Assembly (NCBI GenBank): GCA_902779165.1
Contig: CACZAN010000001.1
Location: 62,001-126,000, forward strand
Length of the DNA: 64,000 nt
Source: an uncultured Bacteroidales bacterium
GTDB lineage: Bacteria > Bacteroidota > Bacteroidia > Bacteroidales > Bacteroidaceae
Direction: 5' to 3'
Below, in pieces: positions 36,207 to 46,300 of this stretch. A program made the position numbers and the translations under genes. Within the stretch, counting starts at the first letter, position 1. Each line of letters starts with the position of its first letter. The notes under the pieces are model-generated. The model did not search any database. It was not told where the DNA came from and saw only the letters and a program-made list of their open reading frames with translations.

Positions 36207-36273
36207 TTCGGTATCGCGTACGAATATCGGTAGTATTTGAAAGAAAATATCGGTATTTGGGCCTGTATACCGA
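36207..36273. promoter_or_regulatory. CGGTA-type repeat cluster between divergent promoters
   Basis: Between two divergent TACCTTTG boxes are TTCGGTA (36207-36213), two identical copies of AATATCGGTA (36223-36232 and 36246-36255, 23 bp apart) and an inverted copy, TATACCGA (36266-36273). These look like binding sites for a dimeric or multimeric regulator of one or both promoters. Confidence 0.5.
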
Positions 36274-36314
36274 AATTTTACATCACGCGCGTATATAAAA
36301 TAAGGTATATTTTG

Positions 36315-36322
36315 TACCTTTG
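36315..36322 (+). promoter_or_regulatory. -7 box (TACCTTTG) for the CHU_C gene
   Basis: TACCTTTG fits TAnnTTTG and lies 9 nt before the ATG at 36332, which implies a very short leader. It also rules out the TTG at 36320 as a start codon. Confidence 0.65.
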
Positions 36323-36331
36323 CACCCGAAA

Positions 36332-37111
36332 ATGAAAATGACAACACTTGACATGCGAAAATTATCATTCTTCTTCCGTTGGGCACTTTTGTTGCTTCTT
36401 GGACTGGTACTCATGCTTCCTTCCAGAGCTCAAACAACCCCTCTGACCTTGAATCCGACAGCCACCTTTACGTATCTGGGTGCTGCCAATTCAGAGCCCG
36501 AGGAGGCAGAAAGTTATACGGGTTCAGCACCTGTCAAAGCGGAGTTCAAGGCGAATCCGTCAGATTTAGGAGGGTATTCGGCTCGTTATGAATGGCAGAT
36601 CTTCAACCAGGAAGAGCCGGAGACACCGATTGTTCACCGTTTTGATGAAGACCTCGAATACACATTTGAGAGCAGTGGCTCGTTCGTAATAGAGGTTTCT
36701 GCGACCTTCGTACAAGGCACCGATACCATCATATATCCCGAAGAAGGGGAGCAGGGCGTGAGGTTCACGGTCACCATTCTGGAATCGAAGTTGGAGATGC
36801 CCAATGGTTTTTCACCCAATGGAGACGGTACGAATGATACCTATCGGGCTAAGGACACTCATCAGAGTATTGTCAGTTTCCGGGCCACGATTTTCAACCG
36901 CTGGGGGCAGAAGCTGTATAGCTGGAATGATGTCAACGGGGAGTGGGACGGTAGAGTGAACGGCCGAGTAGTTAAAGATGGCGTTTACTATGTGAATGTC
37001 GTAGCCCGCGGTGCCGATGGCCATGAGTATAGGATACGTAAGGATGTCAATGTGATGACCCGCCTCGTACAGGATAGCAGCGAAGGCACAACGACAGAGG
37101 GAGAGGAATGA
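36332..37111 (+). CDS. Secreted protein with PKD-like domain and CHU_C (type B T9SS) tail
   Basis: From the ATG at 36332 the product has about 259 residues; ATGs at 36338 and 36353 are equally possible. The signal peptide core is [24 protein letters not shown]-like beta domain spans about 35-145 ([39 protein letters not shown]). The C-terminal gliding-motility-associated domain (CHU_C) shows [36 protein letters not shown] and [14 protein letters not shown]. The chain runs about 18 residues past the usual end. The stop overlaps the uvrA start (ATGA), an unexpected coupling between a surface protein and a repair gene. Confidence 0.85.
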   Translation: MKMTTLDMRKLSFFFRWALLLLLGLVLMLPSRAQTTPLTLNPTATFTYLGAANSEPEEAESYTGSAPVKAEFKANPSDLGGYSARYEWQIFNQEEPETPIVHRFDEDLEYTFESSGSFVIEVSATFVQGTDTIIYPEEGEQGVRFTVTILESKLEMPNGFSPNGDGTNDTYRAKDTHQSIVSFRATIFNRWGQKLYSWNDVNGEWDGRVNGRVVKDGVYYVNVVARGADGHEYRIRKDVNVMTRLVQDSSEGTTTEGEE

Positions 37112-40050
37112 GCCTGAAGGGTAAGATTGAGGTGTTGGGTGCTCGCGTCCATAATCTGAAAAATGTGGATGTGACGATACCGCGGGGTAGCCTTACGGTT
37201 ATCACTGGACTTTCGGGCTCGGGTAAGAGTTCGCTGGCCTTCGATACTTTGTATGCAGAAGGGCAGCGACGTTACATCGAGACCTTCTCAGCATACGCCC
37301 GCAACTTTCTTGGAGGAATGGAGCGGCCTGATGTAGATAAAATTTCGGGACTCTCACCTGTCATCAGCATAGACCAGAAAACGACGAACAAGAATCCCCG
37401 TTCAACAGTGGGCACGACAACGGAAGTGTATGACTTCCTACGTCTGTTGTATGCCCGCGCAGGCGATGCTTTCTCCTGGCGCACAGGGGAGGAGATGGTG
37501 AAATATACCGAGGAACAAATTGTGGATCTCTTATATAATGATTACGCTGGACGCCGCGTGTTACTTTTAGCACCGCTGGTGCGCAACCGTAAGGGGCACT
37601 ACCGTGAACTCTTCGATAGCGTGCGTCGCAAAGGATTCCTGAGAGTGCGGGTGGACGGAGAGATGATGGAGGTACAGCCAGGAATGAAGCTGGACCGCTA
37701 TGTGAACCACTCCATAGAAGTGGTAGTGGATAGGGTGGTGCTGACAGACCCACCCCCAACTCCACCCGTGAGGGAGGGGGACACCTCCGGGATGCAGGAT
37801 AGCACCAACCGACTCAGAAAGAGTGTGGAGCTTTGTCTGAAGATGGGAGAGGGACTGATGATGGTGCTGGATGCCGATGGGGGCGAACCTCGTCATTATT
37901 CTCGTCGTCTGATGTGTCCGACCACGGGGATGAGTTATGCCGACCCCGCTCCGCATAATTTCTCATTCAACTCTCCGCAGGGCTGGTGTCCACGTTGCAA
38001 AGGACTCGGTTACGTAAACCTTATTGATGTACAGAAAGTAATTCCCGACCGATCGCTTTCTGTTCGTGATGGAGGCATCGCCCCGTTAGGAAAGTACAAG
38101 AATCAGATGATATTCTGGCAGATGCAGGCACTGTTGGAGCGTTACGACAGCACCCTTGATACGCCGTTGTCTCAAGTGCCGGAGGATGCCATTGACGAAA
38201 TCTTGAATGGTTGCCCTGAACGCCTGCGTATTCCAGCCTCTATTACCCATACGACCAATGACTATTACATCGATTATGATGGACTGACGAAATATATCCA
38301 GTTGTTGCAGGATTCCGAGTCGAGCGCTACGGCACAGAAGTGGGCTGAACAGTTCTCGCGTACAGCCATTTGCCCTGAATGTCATGGACAGCGACTGAAC
38401 CGCGAAGCTTTACATTTCCGTATAGGTGGTAAGAACATTGCAGAACTGGCGAATATGGATGTCAAGGATTTGCTGGATTTTATCATAGCAATCTCCGAGT
38501 CATCTGATAAATCAGATTCTTCTATGCCCCGCCTCTCGGCACGTCAGCGCCAGATAGCTCCGGAAATCTTGAAAGAGATTCGTGCGCGTTTACAGTTTCT
38601 GGTGGATGTCGGGTTGGATTATCTCTCGCTCTCGCGTTCCAGTCAAAGCCTGTCTGGAGGCGAGAGTCAGCGTATTCGGTTGGCTACGCAGATCGGTTCC
38701 AAGTTAGTGAACGTCCTTTATATCCTCGACGAACCGTCTATCGGCTTGCACCAGCGCGATAACCGCAGGCTCATCCACTCTCTGAAAGAGTTACGAGATA
38801 CAGGTAATACGGTGATTGTCGTAGAACACGACGAAGAGATGATGCGCGAGTCGGATTATATTATTGATATGGGTCCCCTCGCAGGACGAAAGGGTGGGGA
38901 AGTGATGTTTCAAGGGAGTTATGAGGAGTTGGTGGAAGACACACCCCCGACCCCTTCCAAAAGGGAGGGGAGTCTGACTGCAAAGTATTTGCGGGGGGAG
39001 ATGAAGATTGAAGTGCCTGTAGAACGTAGGACTGGTAATGGAACGTTTCTTGAAATCAAGGGCGCACGGGGAAATAACCTGAAGGATGTGGAGGTGAGGC
39101 TGCCGCTTGGTACGTTCATCTGTGTTACCGGCGTCTCAGGCTCTGGTAAGAGCACCCTGATAAACGATACCCTACAACCCATCCTGTCGCAGCATTTTTA
39201 TCGTTCCCTACGTGACCCGCTGGCTTATGACTCTGTCAGTGGGCTGGAACATTTGGATAAAGTGGTGAGTGTGGACCAGAGTCCTATAGGTCGCACGCCC
39301 CGCTCCAATCCTGCAACTTACACTGGCGTATTTTCTGATATCCGTGATCTTTTCGTTTCATTGCCCGAGGCAAAGATACGAGGCTATAAGCCTGGCCGTT
39401 TCTCTTTTAATGTGAAGGGCGGTCGCTGCGAAACTTGTGGGGGAAATGGCTATAAGACTATAGAAATGAACTTCTTGCCAGATGTCATGGTGCCGTGCGA
39501 GGAATGTCGCGGCAAACGATACAACCGCGAGACACTTGAAGTGCGTTTCAAGGGAAAGAGCATCGCTGACGTTCTGGATATGACCATCAATCAGGCGGTG
39601 GAATTCTTCGAAAACCAACCAACGATTCTTCAGAAGATACGCACCTTGCAGGATGTGGGCTTAGGCTACATCAAATTGGGACAGAGTTCGACGACCCTGT
39701 CAGGAGGTGAGAGTCAACGTGTGAAGCTGGCAACAGAACTGGCCAAACGCGACACTGGCCACACCTTTTATATCCTTGATGAACCCACCACGGGGTTGCA
39801 TTTCGAGGATATCCGCGTACTGCTTGGGGTGTTGCAGCGTTTGGTCGATAAGGGAAACACGGTTCTCGTTATCGAACATAATTTGGATGTCATAAAGTCT
39901 GCAGATTATCTGGTGGATCTGGGTCCTGAAGGTGGCAGAGGTGGAGGCCGCATCCTCTCGACAGGTACTCCCGAACAAGTAGCCAAATCAAATGAAGGCT
40001 ATACACCTCAATTCCTTCGTGAAATATTTAAAGACATGCGTCCACTGTAA
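37108..40050 (+). CDS. uvrA: UvrABC excision nuclease subunit A
   Basis: The 980-residue UvrA contains two ABC ATPase modules: Walker [10 protein letters not shown] near residue 35 and GVSGSGKST near 675-683, two LSGGESQR signatures, and zinc-finger cysteines (CPRCKGLGY near 300; CETCGGNGY and CEECRGKRY near 775-800). UvrA dimers find bulky DNA lesions and load UvrB. Two inserts are unusual: residues about 214-225 ([11 protein letters not shown]) and 612-622 ([11 protein letters not shown]), each encoded by a C-rich/G-rich palindromic sequence and lying at places where other UvrA proteins have shorter surface loops. The frame and all core motifs stay intact. Confidence 0.97.
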   Translation: MSLKGKIEVLGARVHNLKNVDVTIPRGSLTVITGLSGSGKSSLAFDTLYAEGQRRYIETFSAYARNFLGGMERPDVDKISGLSPVISIDQKTTNKNPRSTVGTTTEVYDFLRLLYARAGDAFSWRTGEEMVKYTEEQIVDLLYNDYAGRRVLLLAPLVRNRKGHYRELFDSVRRKGFLRVRVDGEMMEVQPGMKLDRYVNHSIEVVVDRVVLTDPPPTPPVREGDTSGMQDSTNRLRKSVELCLKMGEGLMMVLDADGGEPRHYSRRLMCPTTGMSYADPAPHNFSFNSPQGWCPRCKGLGYVNLIDVQKVIPDRSLSVRDGGIAPLGKYKNQMIFWQMQALLERYDSTLDTPLSQVPEDAIDEILNGCPERLRIPASITHTTNDYYIDYDGLTKYIQLLQDSESSATAQKWAEQFSRTAICPECHGQRLNREALHFRIGGKNIAELANMDVKDLLDFIIAISESSDKSDSSMPRLSARQRQIAPEILKEIRARLQFLVDVGLDYLSLSRSSQSLSGGESQRIRLATQIGSKLVNVLYILDEPSIGLHQRDNRRLIHSLKELRDTGNTVIVVEHDEEMMRESDYIIDMGPLAGRKGGEVMFQGSYEELVEDTPPTPSKREGSLTAKYLRGEMKIEVPVERRTGNGTFLEIKGARGNNLKDVEVRLPLGTFICVTGVSGSGKSTLINDTLQPILSQHFYRSLRDPLAYDSVSGLEHLDKVVSVDQSPIGRTPRSNPATYTGVFSDIRDLFVSLPEAKIRGYKPGRFSFNVKGGRCETCGGNGYKTIEMNFLPDVMVPCEECRGKRYNRETLEVRFKGKSIADVLDMTINQAVEFFENQPTILQKIRTLQDVGLGYIKLGQSSTTLSGGESQRVKLATELAKRDTGHTFYILDEPTTGLHFEDIRVLLGVLQRLVDKGNTVLVIEHNLDVIKSADYLVDLGPEGGRGGGRILSTGTPEQVAKSNEGYTPQFLREIFKDMRPL
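37750..37787. repeat. Palindromic insertion inside uvrA (copy 1)
   Basis: A CACCCCC-AACTCC run followed by GAGGGAGGGGG forms a self-complementary element that translates in frame as [10 protein letters not shown]. Its shape and peptide match copy 2 at 38941-38973. Confidence 0.7.
38941..38973. repeat. Palindromic insertion inside uvrA (copy 2)
   Basis: ACACCCCCGA precedes CCCCTTCC and GGGAGGGG, which pair as an 8-bp stem (one G-T) around an AAAA loop. In frame it gives PPTPSKREG, very like copy 1. Confidence 0.75.
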
Positions 40051-40076
40051 AAAGTCTTTTTTATCCTTTTGCCCTA

Positions 40077-40234
40077 ATAGGGATAAGTGTAACTTGCTAA
40101 TTATGACCCAGGACGATGCCCTTGGCGAAGAGGGCCTTTAGAGGATTGCCCTTGGACCATTCGTGCCTGATGAGGGGAGCTGTAACTCATACGGCGACGG
40201 AGGACATAAGCTAACAGTCCTTTTAGGACTTTTT
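40077..40234 (+). ncRNA. Candidate small RNA downstream of uvrA
   Basis: The 222-nt gap behind uvrA holds no ORF. A TATCCTTTTG sequence at 40062-40071 is one base longer than a normal -7 box, and the stretch that follows is GC-rich and can form several hairpins before ending at an intrinsic terminator (40216-40234). This could be a free small RNA or only the uvrA 3' untranslated region; I do not recognise a known RNA family in it. Confidence 0.3.
40216..40234 (+). terminator. Rho-independent terminator
   Basis: AGTCCT (40216-40221) and AGGACT (40225-40230) form a 6-bp stem with a TTT loop followed by TTTT. It would end uvrA or a small RNA transcript. Confidence 0.6.
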
Positions 40235-40272
40235 AAAGTACACTCAAGACATCAAAAAAGAATGAAAAATGC

Positions 40273-40986
40273 TCATTTTCTCTCTACCCCCTTTGTACGG
40301 ATAAGGTCGAAGAGGTAAGTGGCCTTGATGACGATGGCTCCGTTGGCCGAGCGTCCAAAGGGGTCGCGCTTGGAATTGTGGAAGATGTCTGATAGTCCAT
40401 AGTAGTAGCGTCCTTCGATGAGAAAATGTCCGGCTCTTTTTGCGGAGATTTCCAGTCCCGCTCCTGCTGTGATGCCATATTCGAAGGTGTTCTCTACTTT
40501 CTTACCATACTGCTGCGTAACATTGTTTGGACGGGGTGTGCCAGCCCAGGGGTCACTGTAATGTTCTTTTTCTCCTAAATAGAATCCTACTTGTGGTCCT
40601 ACGAGGAAGAAGAACTGTGCGCCCTTTACTTCGCGTCCCCAACCTAATCGGGCTAATACGGGAATCTGCAAATAGTGGATGTCGCGGTAGTACGTATCTG
40701 TACTGTATTCAGGGTCGATGTCCTCTTTCCATCCGAGATTGATATAATTCACTTCTGCTTGAAGAGCGCAGATTGCAGCAAGGTATTTCTCGCAGGTATA
40801 ACGCAAGGTAAAACCGAAGGTGGTGCCACCTTTATAGGATTTCTTGATGGTGGGGTTGAAACTGACGCGGTTGAGGGCATAGCCTCCGTTGATGCCCAAT
40901 GCGAGGTCTCCACGGTGATCACCCACCTGCGCAGAAACCAACAGGGGCAACAGGACGAAGAGGTATGTCAGAAGCGGACGTCTCAT
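40273..40986 (-). CDS. Outer-membrane beta-barrel protein (PorT/OMP_b-brl-like)
   Basis: From the ATG at 40986 the product has 237 residues with signal MRRPLLTYLFVLLPLLVSAQ. The mature part is a small barrel: LALGINGGYALNRVSFNPTI, TTFGFTLRYTCEKYLAAICA, EVNYINLGWKEDIDPEYSTD, YLQIPVLARLGWG, AQFFFLVGPQVGFYLG and a final GAIVIKATYLFDLIR strand. It resembles the PorT-like/OMP_b-brl families. An upstream in-frame start at 41088 falls inside the preceding gene and lacks a signal. Its ATG overlaps the stop of the binding-protein-like gene (ATGA). Confidence 0.8.
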   Translation of the reverse strand: MRRPLLTYLFVLLPLLVSAQVGDHRGDLALGINGGYALNRVSFNPTIKKSYKGGTTFGFTLRYTCEKYLAAICALQAEVNYINLGWKEDIDPEYSTDTYYRDIHYLQIPVLARLGWGREVKGAQFFFLVGPQVGFYLGEKEHYSDPWAGTPRPNNVTQQYGKKVENTFEYGITAGAGLEISAKRAGHFLIEGRYYYGLSDIFHNSKRDPFGRSANGAIVIKATYLFDLIRTKGVERK

Positions 40987-42143
40987 CTGTCGCGTGTGAT
41001 AAGGTCTATGGTCTGGAAAGTGGTGTAGTGGACAAGTTCCACGAAAGTGTTCACAAAACCATCCTTTTCGCCTTGCTGTTGGAACCAATAAGGATTCTGA
41101 TAGGGTAGGGCGGGCACGCGTTCATGACGCTCTTCGAGGTTGTCGCCGAAGATAGCAAGACCACGAAGGAAGTAGTAGCAGAGGTCAAAACCCACCAGAG
41201 CGTAGCGCGGGAAGGTGTTTTGTGGAGGACGTTGGAACCAACGGACAAAATGTGAATCGAATTCATGGGCGCGCGGTGATAGCGGGTTGCGATAAAAGGT
41301 GGTGTAGACGTAGGTGTCGAAAGTATAGAAGTCTTGCAGAAGCTGTTGGGTGTAGGTCTGCCATGCAGGATAACCGAACAGGGACAACTGTACCTCTGGG
41401 TGTTGGCGGTGATAGTCACGCAACCGTGGCAGGGTGATGTTCAGTGCTTTCATACTGCTGCCATCAAGGATAAGGATATTCTTCCGCTCCGGGTTGATGG
41501 CTGCCTCGAAAGCCATATCATCGCCTGCGGCTGGAAGCTGGCGAACATACGTTCCCTGTTCGGCAACAGCATCTTTTACCGCTTGAATGAAGGTGCGTCC
41601 CTCTTCGTTGGGCTCTTCAGTGCCGACTGCGATGAGGTTTGCATTCGGGAATTGGGTCTTGATATACCAAGCGGCTTCGCGTTGTACAACGGAGCGTGGT
41701 GCTGCTGCCATATAGTATAACGGATGACCGGTGAGTTGTGTGTCTTCAGTGGCGAAGGGTACAACGAGCCGCATCCCGCGCAGGTCGCAATAGTCGGCCA
41801 AAGCAGTCAGTTGTGCCATATCCAAAGGGCCGAACACCACGTCGCAGTTCTCAATCGGACGTTTCAAGAGGAGTTGGTCCATATCGTTGGCAGTACTTCC
41901 GGAATGCACAGCGGTAATTTCTATGGAGAGTCCTTCGTGACGCATGCTGTCTACAGCAAGTAGCAGTCCCTGATAGAATTCCACCATTTTGCTTCCTCGT
42001 GAAGATTTTTCCTTTAACGGTAATATGACTCCTATCCGCACTTGACTCTTTCCCGTCTGCTGTGCAGCAGCGGGAATTCCGGCCAACGTGGGAAACAATA
42101 TCATTGTAGCACACAGGAAACTATAAAAAAGATGCCTGTTCAT
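40983..42143 (-). CDS. Periplasmic ligand-binding (Peripla_BP_6/LivJ-like) protein
   Basis: From the ATG at 42143 the product has 386 residues; the frame extends to 42251 but those residues lack a signal. The signal is MNRHLFYSFLCATMILFPTL through AAAQ. The fold reads as a type I periplasmic binding protein: VRIGVILPLKEKSSRGSKMV, EFYQGLLLAVDSM, NCDVVFGPLDMAQLTALADY, MRLVVPFATEDTQLTGHPLY and LILDGSSMKALNITLP. This is the LppC/Leu-Ile-Val binding-protein pattern found in Bacteroidetes cell-envelope proteins. No transporter genes follow; it is coupled to a beta-barrel gene, which argues for an envelope role. Confidence 0.75.
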   Translation of the reverse strand: MNRHLFYSFLCATMILFPTLAGIPAAAQQTGKSQVRIGVILPLKEKSSRGSKMVEFYQGLLLAVDSMRHEGLSIEITAVHSGSTANDMDQLLLKRPIENCDVVFGPLDMAQLTALADYCDLRGMRLVVPFATEDTQLTGHPLYYMAAAPRSVVQREAAWYIKTQFPNANLIAVGTEEPNEEGRTFIQAVKDAVAEQGTYVRQLPAAGDDMAFEAAINPERKNILILDGSSMKALNITLPRLRDYHRQHPEVQLSLFGYPAWQTYTQQLLQDFYTFDTYVYTTFYRNPLSPRAHEFDSHFVRWFQRPPQNTFPRYALVGFDLCYYFLRGLAIFGDNLEERHERVPALPYQNPYWFQQQGEKDGFVNTFVELVHYTTFQTIDLITRDR

Positions 42144-42167
42144 ATCGTAAATTTCGTTTTCTGGCCG

Positions 42168-42175
42168 CGAAGATA
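42168..42175 (-). promoter_or_regulatory. Possible -7 box (TATCTTCG) for the binding-protein gene
   Basis: TATCTTCG differs from TAnnTTTG at one base and lies 25 nt upstream of the ATG at 42143. No -33 element is clear. Confidence 0.35.
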
Positions 42176-42244
42176 CGCATAATTCTTGGTAGTTTGTCCA
42201 TTTCAGCAAAATAAGTAGCATTGAGAGAGAAAAAAAAGACATTT

Positions 42245-42278
42245 TTTGCATTTCTTTCCATAGTTTTTTGTATATTTG
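42245..42278 (+). promoter_or_regulatory. Promoter of the phospho-signalling cluster
   Basis: TTTG (42245-42248), a 22-nt spacer and TATATTTG (42271-42278) make a good Bacteroidetes promoter. It overlaps the upstream end of the open frame, so the ATG at 42327 must be the start of the first gene. Confidence 0.65.
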
Positions 42279-42326
42279 CCGCCGTTAACAAACATTTTAC
42301 CTGTTATTCATACTTACAAAAGCACT

Positions 42327-43316
42327 ATGCAAGAAGATTCTTTCGGCCACAAACCCGGTAACACCTCTTTTTATAATATGCGCGAGCAGATGCGTGAGCA
42401 AGAGAGTGAACAGCGAGAACATGTCCAAGTGCAGTATCGTCCGCTATTCGGAGGCACTATGAGTTGCCCCAACTGTGGTGAAGAAGTGAGGGCGACCTAT
42501 GAGATATGCCCCTACTGCGGATTCCCTCTTCACACTGGAACCTGCACTTATTGTGGTGCTCCCATGGATGCCGATGATATGTTTTGTGGAGAGTGCGGCG
42601 GATCACGAAAGGGCATCACCTGTCCAGAGTGTGGAACCCTGAACTTCCGTTCGTTTTGTCGTAACTGCAACGCCCCGCTCGATGAGTTAGCGCAACAGGA
42701 AATGGAGAAGGCCAAGAACGATCCCATCTTCGGTCGGATGTTGACACTGGCCAAGCGAATGGCGGAGCTGGAAGAACAGATGGAAGCCGTTGCGAAGGGT
42801 ACATACCAACCTGAAAGTGAGGTAGAAGAAGAGGAAGAAGAGCGCGTGGCAGATTTTACCCAGATGGCTGAGCTGACAGAAGAGGAGAAAGCCCTCGTTG
42901 AGCAGTACAAGCAGATGATGGAACAAATGGGAATGGCAGTGATAGAGCCTCCCAAACCAGAGGCACCGAAGGCTGAAGCACCCAAACCGGCAGCCCCCAA
43001 GACGCGTGCCAAACTTGAAGCACCAGACCTCTCGGCATTGCAGGAGGAATATCGACAAGGTTTGCAGGAGATGTCAGATTTGATGAGTCAGCTTATTCCC
43101 GACCCGGGCACGACACCTCAGATCCAGCGTAACTATTATTCGGCTCGGAAGCTGCCCGTATTCCATACAGAAGTGGTTCGTGAACCAGCCGAATGGGTAT
43201 GTAATTTCTGTGGATGCCATCATCGTCAACCCAGTGAATGTGCAGAGCCACAACTTGGAGGAACTTGGATTTACAACTCCTATACGGTTACGACTAAGAC
43301 CTATGAATATCAATAA
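42327..43316 (+). CDS. Multi-zinc-ribbon protein of the kinase cluster
   Basis: From the ATG at 42327 the product has 329 residues. Paired CxxC zinc ribbons fill residues about 45-125: CPNCGEEVRATYEICPYCG, CTYCGAPMDADDMFCGECG and CPECGTLNFRSFCRNCN. An acidic segment (EVEEEEEERVADF near 185) and a Pro/Ala/Lys linker (KPEAPKAEAPKPAAPKTRAK) follow, then a helical part and a final CNFCGCHHRQPSEC ribbon. No enzyme motif is visible; it looks like a scaffold or adaptor. It opens a same-strand cluster with kinase, AAA+, FHA and PP2C genes, two of which carry similar zinc ribbons. Confidence 0.8.
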   Translation: MQEDSFGHKPGNTSFYNMREQMREQESEQREHVQVQYRPLFGGTMSCPNCGEEVRATYEICPYCGFPLHTGTCTYCGAPMDADDMFCGECGGSRKGITCPECGTLNFRSFCRNCNAPLDELAQQEMEKAKNDPIFGRMLTLAKRMAELEEQMEAVAKGTYQPESEVEEEEEERVADFTQMAELTEEEKALVEQYKQMMEQMGMAVIEPPKPEAPKAEAPKPAAPKTRAKLEAPDLSALQEEYRQGLQEMSDLMSQLIPDPGTTPQIQRNYYSARKLPVFHTEVVREPAEWVCNFCGCHHRQPSECAEPQLGGTWIYNSYTVTTKTYEYQ

Positions 43317-43361
43317 TTTTTTCCTTTCTATTGAAGTCTTTTGTAACAAATAATTCACACT

Positions 43362-46300
43362 ATGAGCGACAGCAATAACAACAATGGTACCATCCGACCA
43401 GATTCCAGTGGTTTCGGAAATAACAATTCTAGTAATAATAATAATAACTCCGGTGGCACCATCCGTCCCGGCAGCGGCGGTGCTCCCGCAGGCAATTCCG
43501 GTGGCACCATCCGTCCTGGCAGCGGCGGTGCTCCCGCAGGCAATTCCGGTGGCACCATCCGTCCTGGCAGCGGCGGTGCTCCCGCAGGCAACTCCGGTGG
43601 CACCATCCGTCCTGGCAGCGGCGGTGCTCCCGCAGGCAATTCCGGTGGCACCATCCGTCCTGGCAGCGGCGGTGCTCCCGCAGGTAATTCCGGTGGCACC
43701 ATCCGTCCTGGCAGCGGCGGTGCTCCCACAGGCAATTCCGGTGGCACCATCCGTCCTGGCAACGGCGCTGCTCCCGCAGGTATTTCTGGTGGCACCATCC
43801 GTCCCGGCAACAGCGGTGCTCCCGCAGGCAAGTCCGATGGCACTCTGCGCCCAAATGGTGGAGCCTCTTTTACTACTGGTGAAGGAAAGTCTATTCATCA
43901 TGAAAACAACGGTACTACCAAAGGCGTGGCTGACGCTGCAGGTGCTGGCGCCAGCATCGCACAAGCTGACAGTAAGGCTGTTGCCGATGTCACCCGTACT
44001 TATGAGGATTCCTATGTTCTCAACGGCATCCGCTACAAAGTCGTCAAGGTTATCAGTGAAGGAACAGGCGAGGCGATTGTGCTTCTCGTGGAGAATGCTG
44101 GCAACCAATATGTCCTGAAACTCTACTACGAAGGTATCAGTCCCAACCATGCAATCTTGGATAAGGTTAAGAGTGTTCGTGCTATGAATTTGTTGGTCGC
44201 CACTGTGGATCATGGTGTCTGGTGCAAGGCCGACAATAAGAACGGTAAGGACGTAACAGATGCAGACCGCAACACGCGTCGTGATTTTGAACTCATGCTT
44301 TATTATCCCTACGGTTCTCTCGAAAAGCTGGATATTAAAGGTGATGAAAAGCGTCTGTGTGAGTTCTTTGCAAAAATGGCTATGGCAATCAACCTTTGCC
44401 ACACCAAAGGTTTCCTCCATCGCGATGTTAAGCCTGGTAACTTCCTCTTTACAGACAAAGACCAGCATTCAGTGGTCCTCGGCGATTTTGGCATTGCTGT
44501 TGAATTAGGTCCTAACGGCGTAGCCACAACGAACCAGGCTCGCACGAAGGTATATGCTGCTCCTGAGAGTTATATCTCCACAGAAGGTGAGGTGGATATT
44601 ACAGCCAAGAGTGACTTTTATTCACTAGGTATGACCCTTATTTGCCTTTGGATGGGTGAAGAACAATTTGCCAAACAGGTGGCTCAGAGCGAACGCGCGC
44701 TGGCAAAGATGAAGACCTACGGCAAGCTGCCCTATCCTACGGGCATGAGCGAACACACGCTCAGCCTCATTATGGCTTTGACAGCTCCAGATCCAGCGTC
44801 GCGCCCAGACTTTGAGGAAATCAAGGAGTGGATTAGTGGCAAAGACCCCTTCCTCAGCTTCCTTGGAAAGAAACAGCAACAGGAAGAGAAAGAACGTGGT
44901 TTCGAAGTCCTATTCAATGGTGCCAAGAACCTTGTGGCTCACTCCCTCGAAGAACTGGCTCAATTTATGTTGGCCGACCCACAACTGGGTATCAAGTACC
45001 TCTATAATGGTCGTGTAAGTAAATGGACAGAAGAGGCAGGCCGCCCCGAAGTCGGAGCGGACATCGAAGTGCTCACAGAGAAGAAATATCCTAAGGATCA
45101 ACAGGCAGGACTCTATGCTGCTTGTCTGACCTTGGATCCCGAAATGCCATATACCGACGTACAAGACCAATATCTGCGTACCTCTACAGACATTGCAGAT
45201 TCATTACTCCGGAACTTCGATACCTACAAGAAACGTCTCGCCAATAGCAACGATGAACTCTATATCTATATGTCGATGTCCGGACAGGAGGTGTTGGCAA
45301 AGAAAGCCGCCATGGAGTTCAAGAGTTCAAGTGTAAGCGAGAACGAAGCCCTGCGCCGACTCATCTATCAACTCGATCCCTCGCGCCCATTCATTATTTT
45401 AGATAAGGCAGGCAAAAAGCATTACTGCAATACCCCCGACGACATCATCCGCCTCTCGAATGCAGTAAATTTTGATCAGGAGAGCATGAAGGCGCTGTAT
45501 GACGATGCGTTCTATAATTGGCTCGGCGCTCGTAACAAGGGACTACTTGCTAAGGTGAAGAAGGCTGTGGCCGAGTTGCCCTCGAACAGTACCATTCGTT
45601 TCGTCACTGTGCTGTATAATCTGAACCCGAAGGTCAGTTACTACATGGAACTTGACCCGTCATCTTCGGACTACATCTTTACAATCACCCAGCTGGCAGA
45701 ACTCTTCAATCATAAACTTGACGAATACCAGCACGAGCCCAAGGACACTCCACGCTGGACGCGAGCTGATGAGATGCTGACCGACATAAACAACATCGAT
45801 GACACGCTGCTTTACGCATACCTCAAGTCAAAAGATGGACGCTACGACCAGTGGATCGACTGGATTCGTCATTGCACCAATGTCAAGACGAAGGAAAACC
45901 TGCAAAAGGCAGGTCCCTATAACTGGAGACTTGGTACCTACAAAGCTATCCGTGGTATGGGGGTTGATCCGTACTATCGCTTCCCGAAGTCTAACAAGAA
46001 GATTACTGATCCCTCAGAACTTAGTTCCATACCCTCTGATGAGATTCGCGATGAGATGCAGAATGGCATGCTGGCCGACTGGTTGGCAGTCTTCTATCAG
46101 GAAGATCCCAATATCCGTTATGACCAACTGCCTAAGTACTCCTTCGAGCAGAAGTGCGAAGAATATACTCGGAAGTTGGGTGAACTCGATAGGGATAACC
46201 AGAAGTATCAGGACTTCACCGATGCCCAAGGTCAGGTGATGCATATGGCAGGTCAGCTCAAGAGTACCCGTGCCCAACTCATCACCCTTCGTGCTATCGT

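Noticed and set aside
36320-36331. TTG start for the CHU_C gene
   Set aside because: It lies inside the TACCTTTG promoter box, upstream of the expected transcription start.
40150-40200. Hammerhead-like CTGATGAG in the gap behind uvrA
   Set aside because: No GAAA element or matching stems follow, so the ribozyme core is incomplete.
43074-44468. Long antisense frames through the TIRP repeat of the kinase gene
   Set aside because: All frames are open because the 48-bp unit is a multiple of three without stops; the kinase frame has clear domains.
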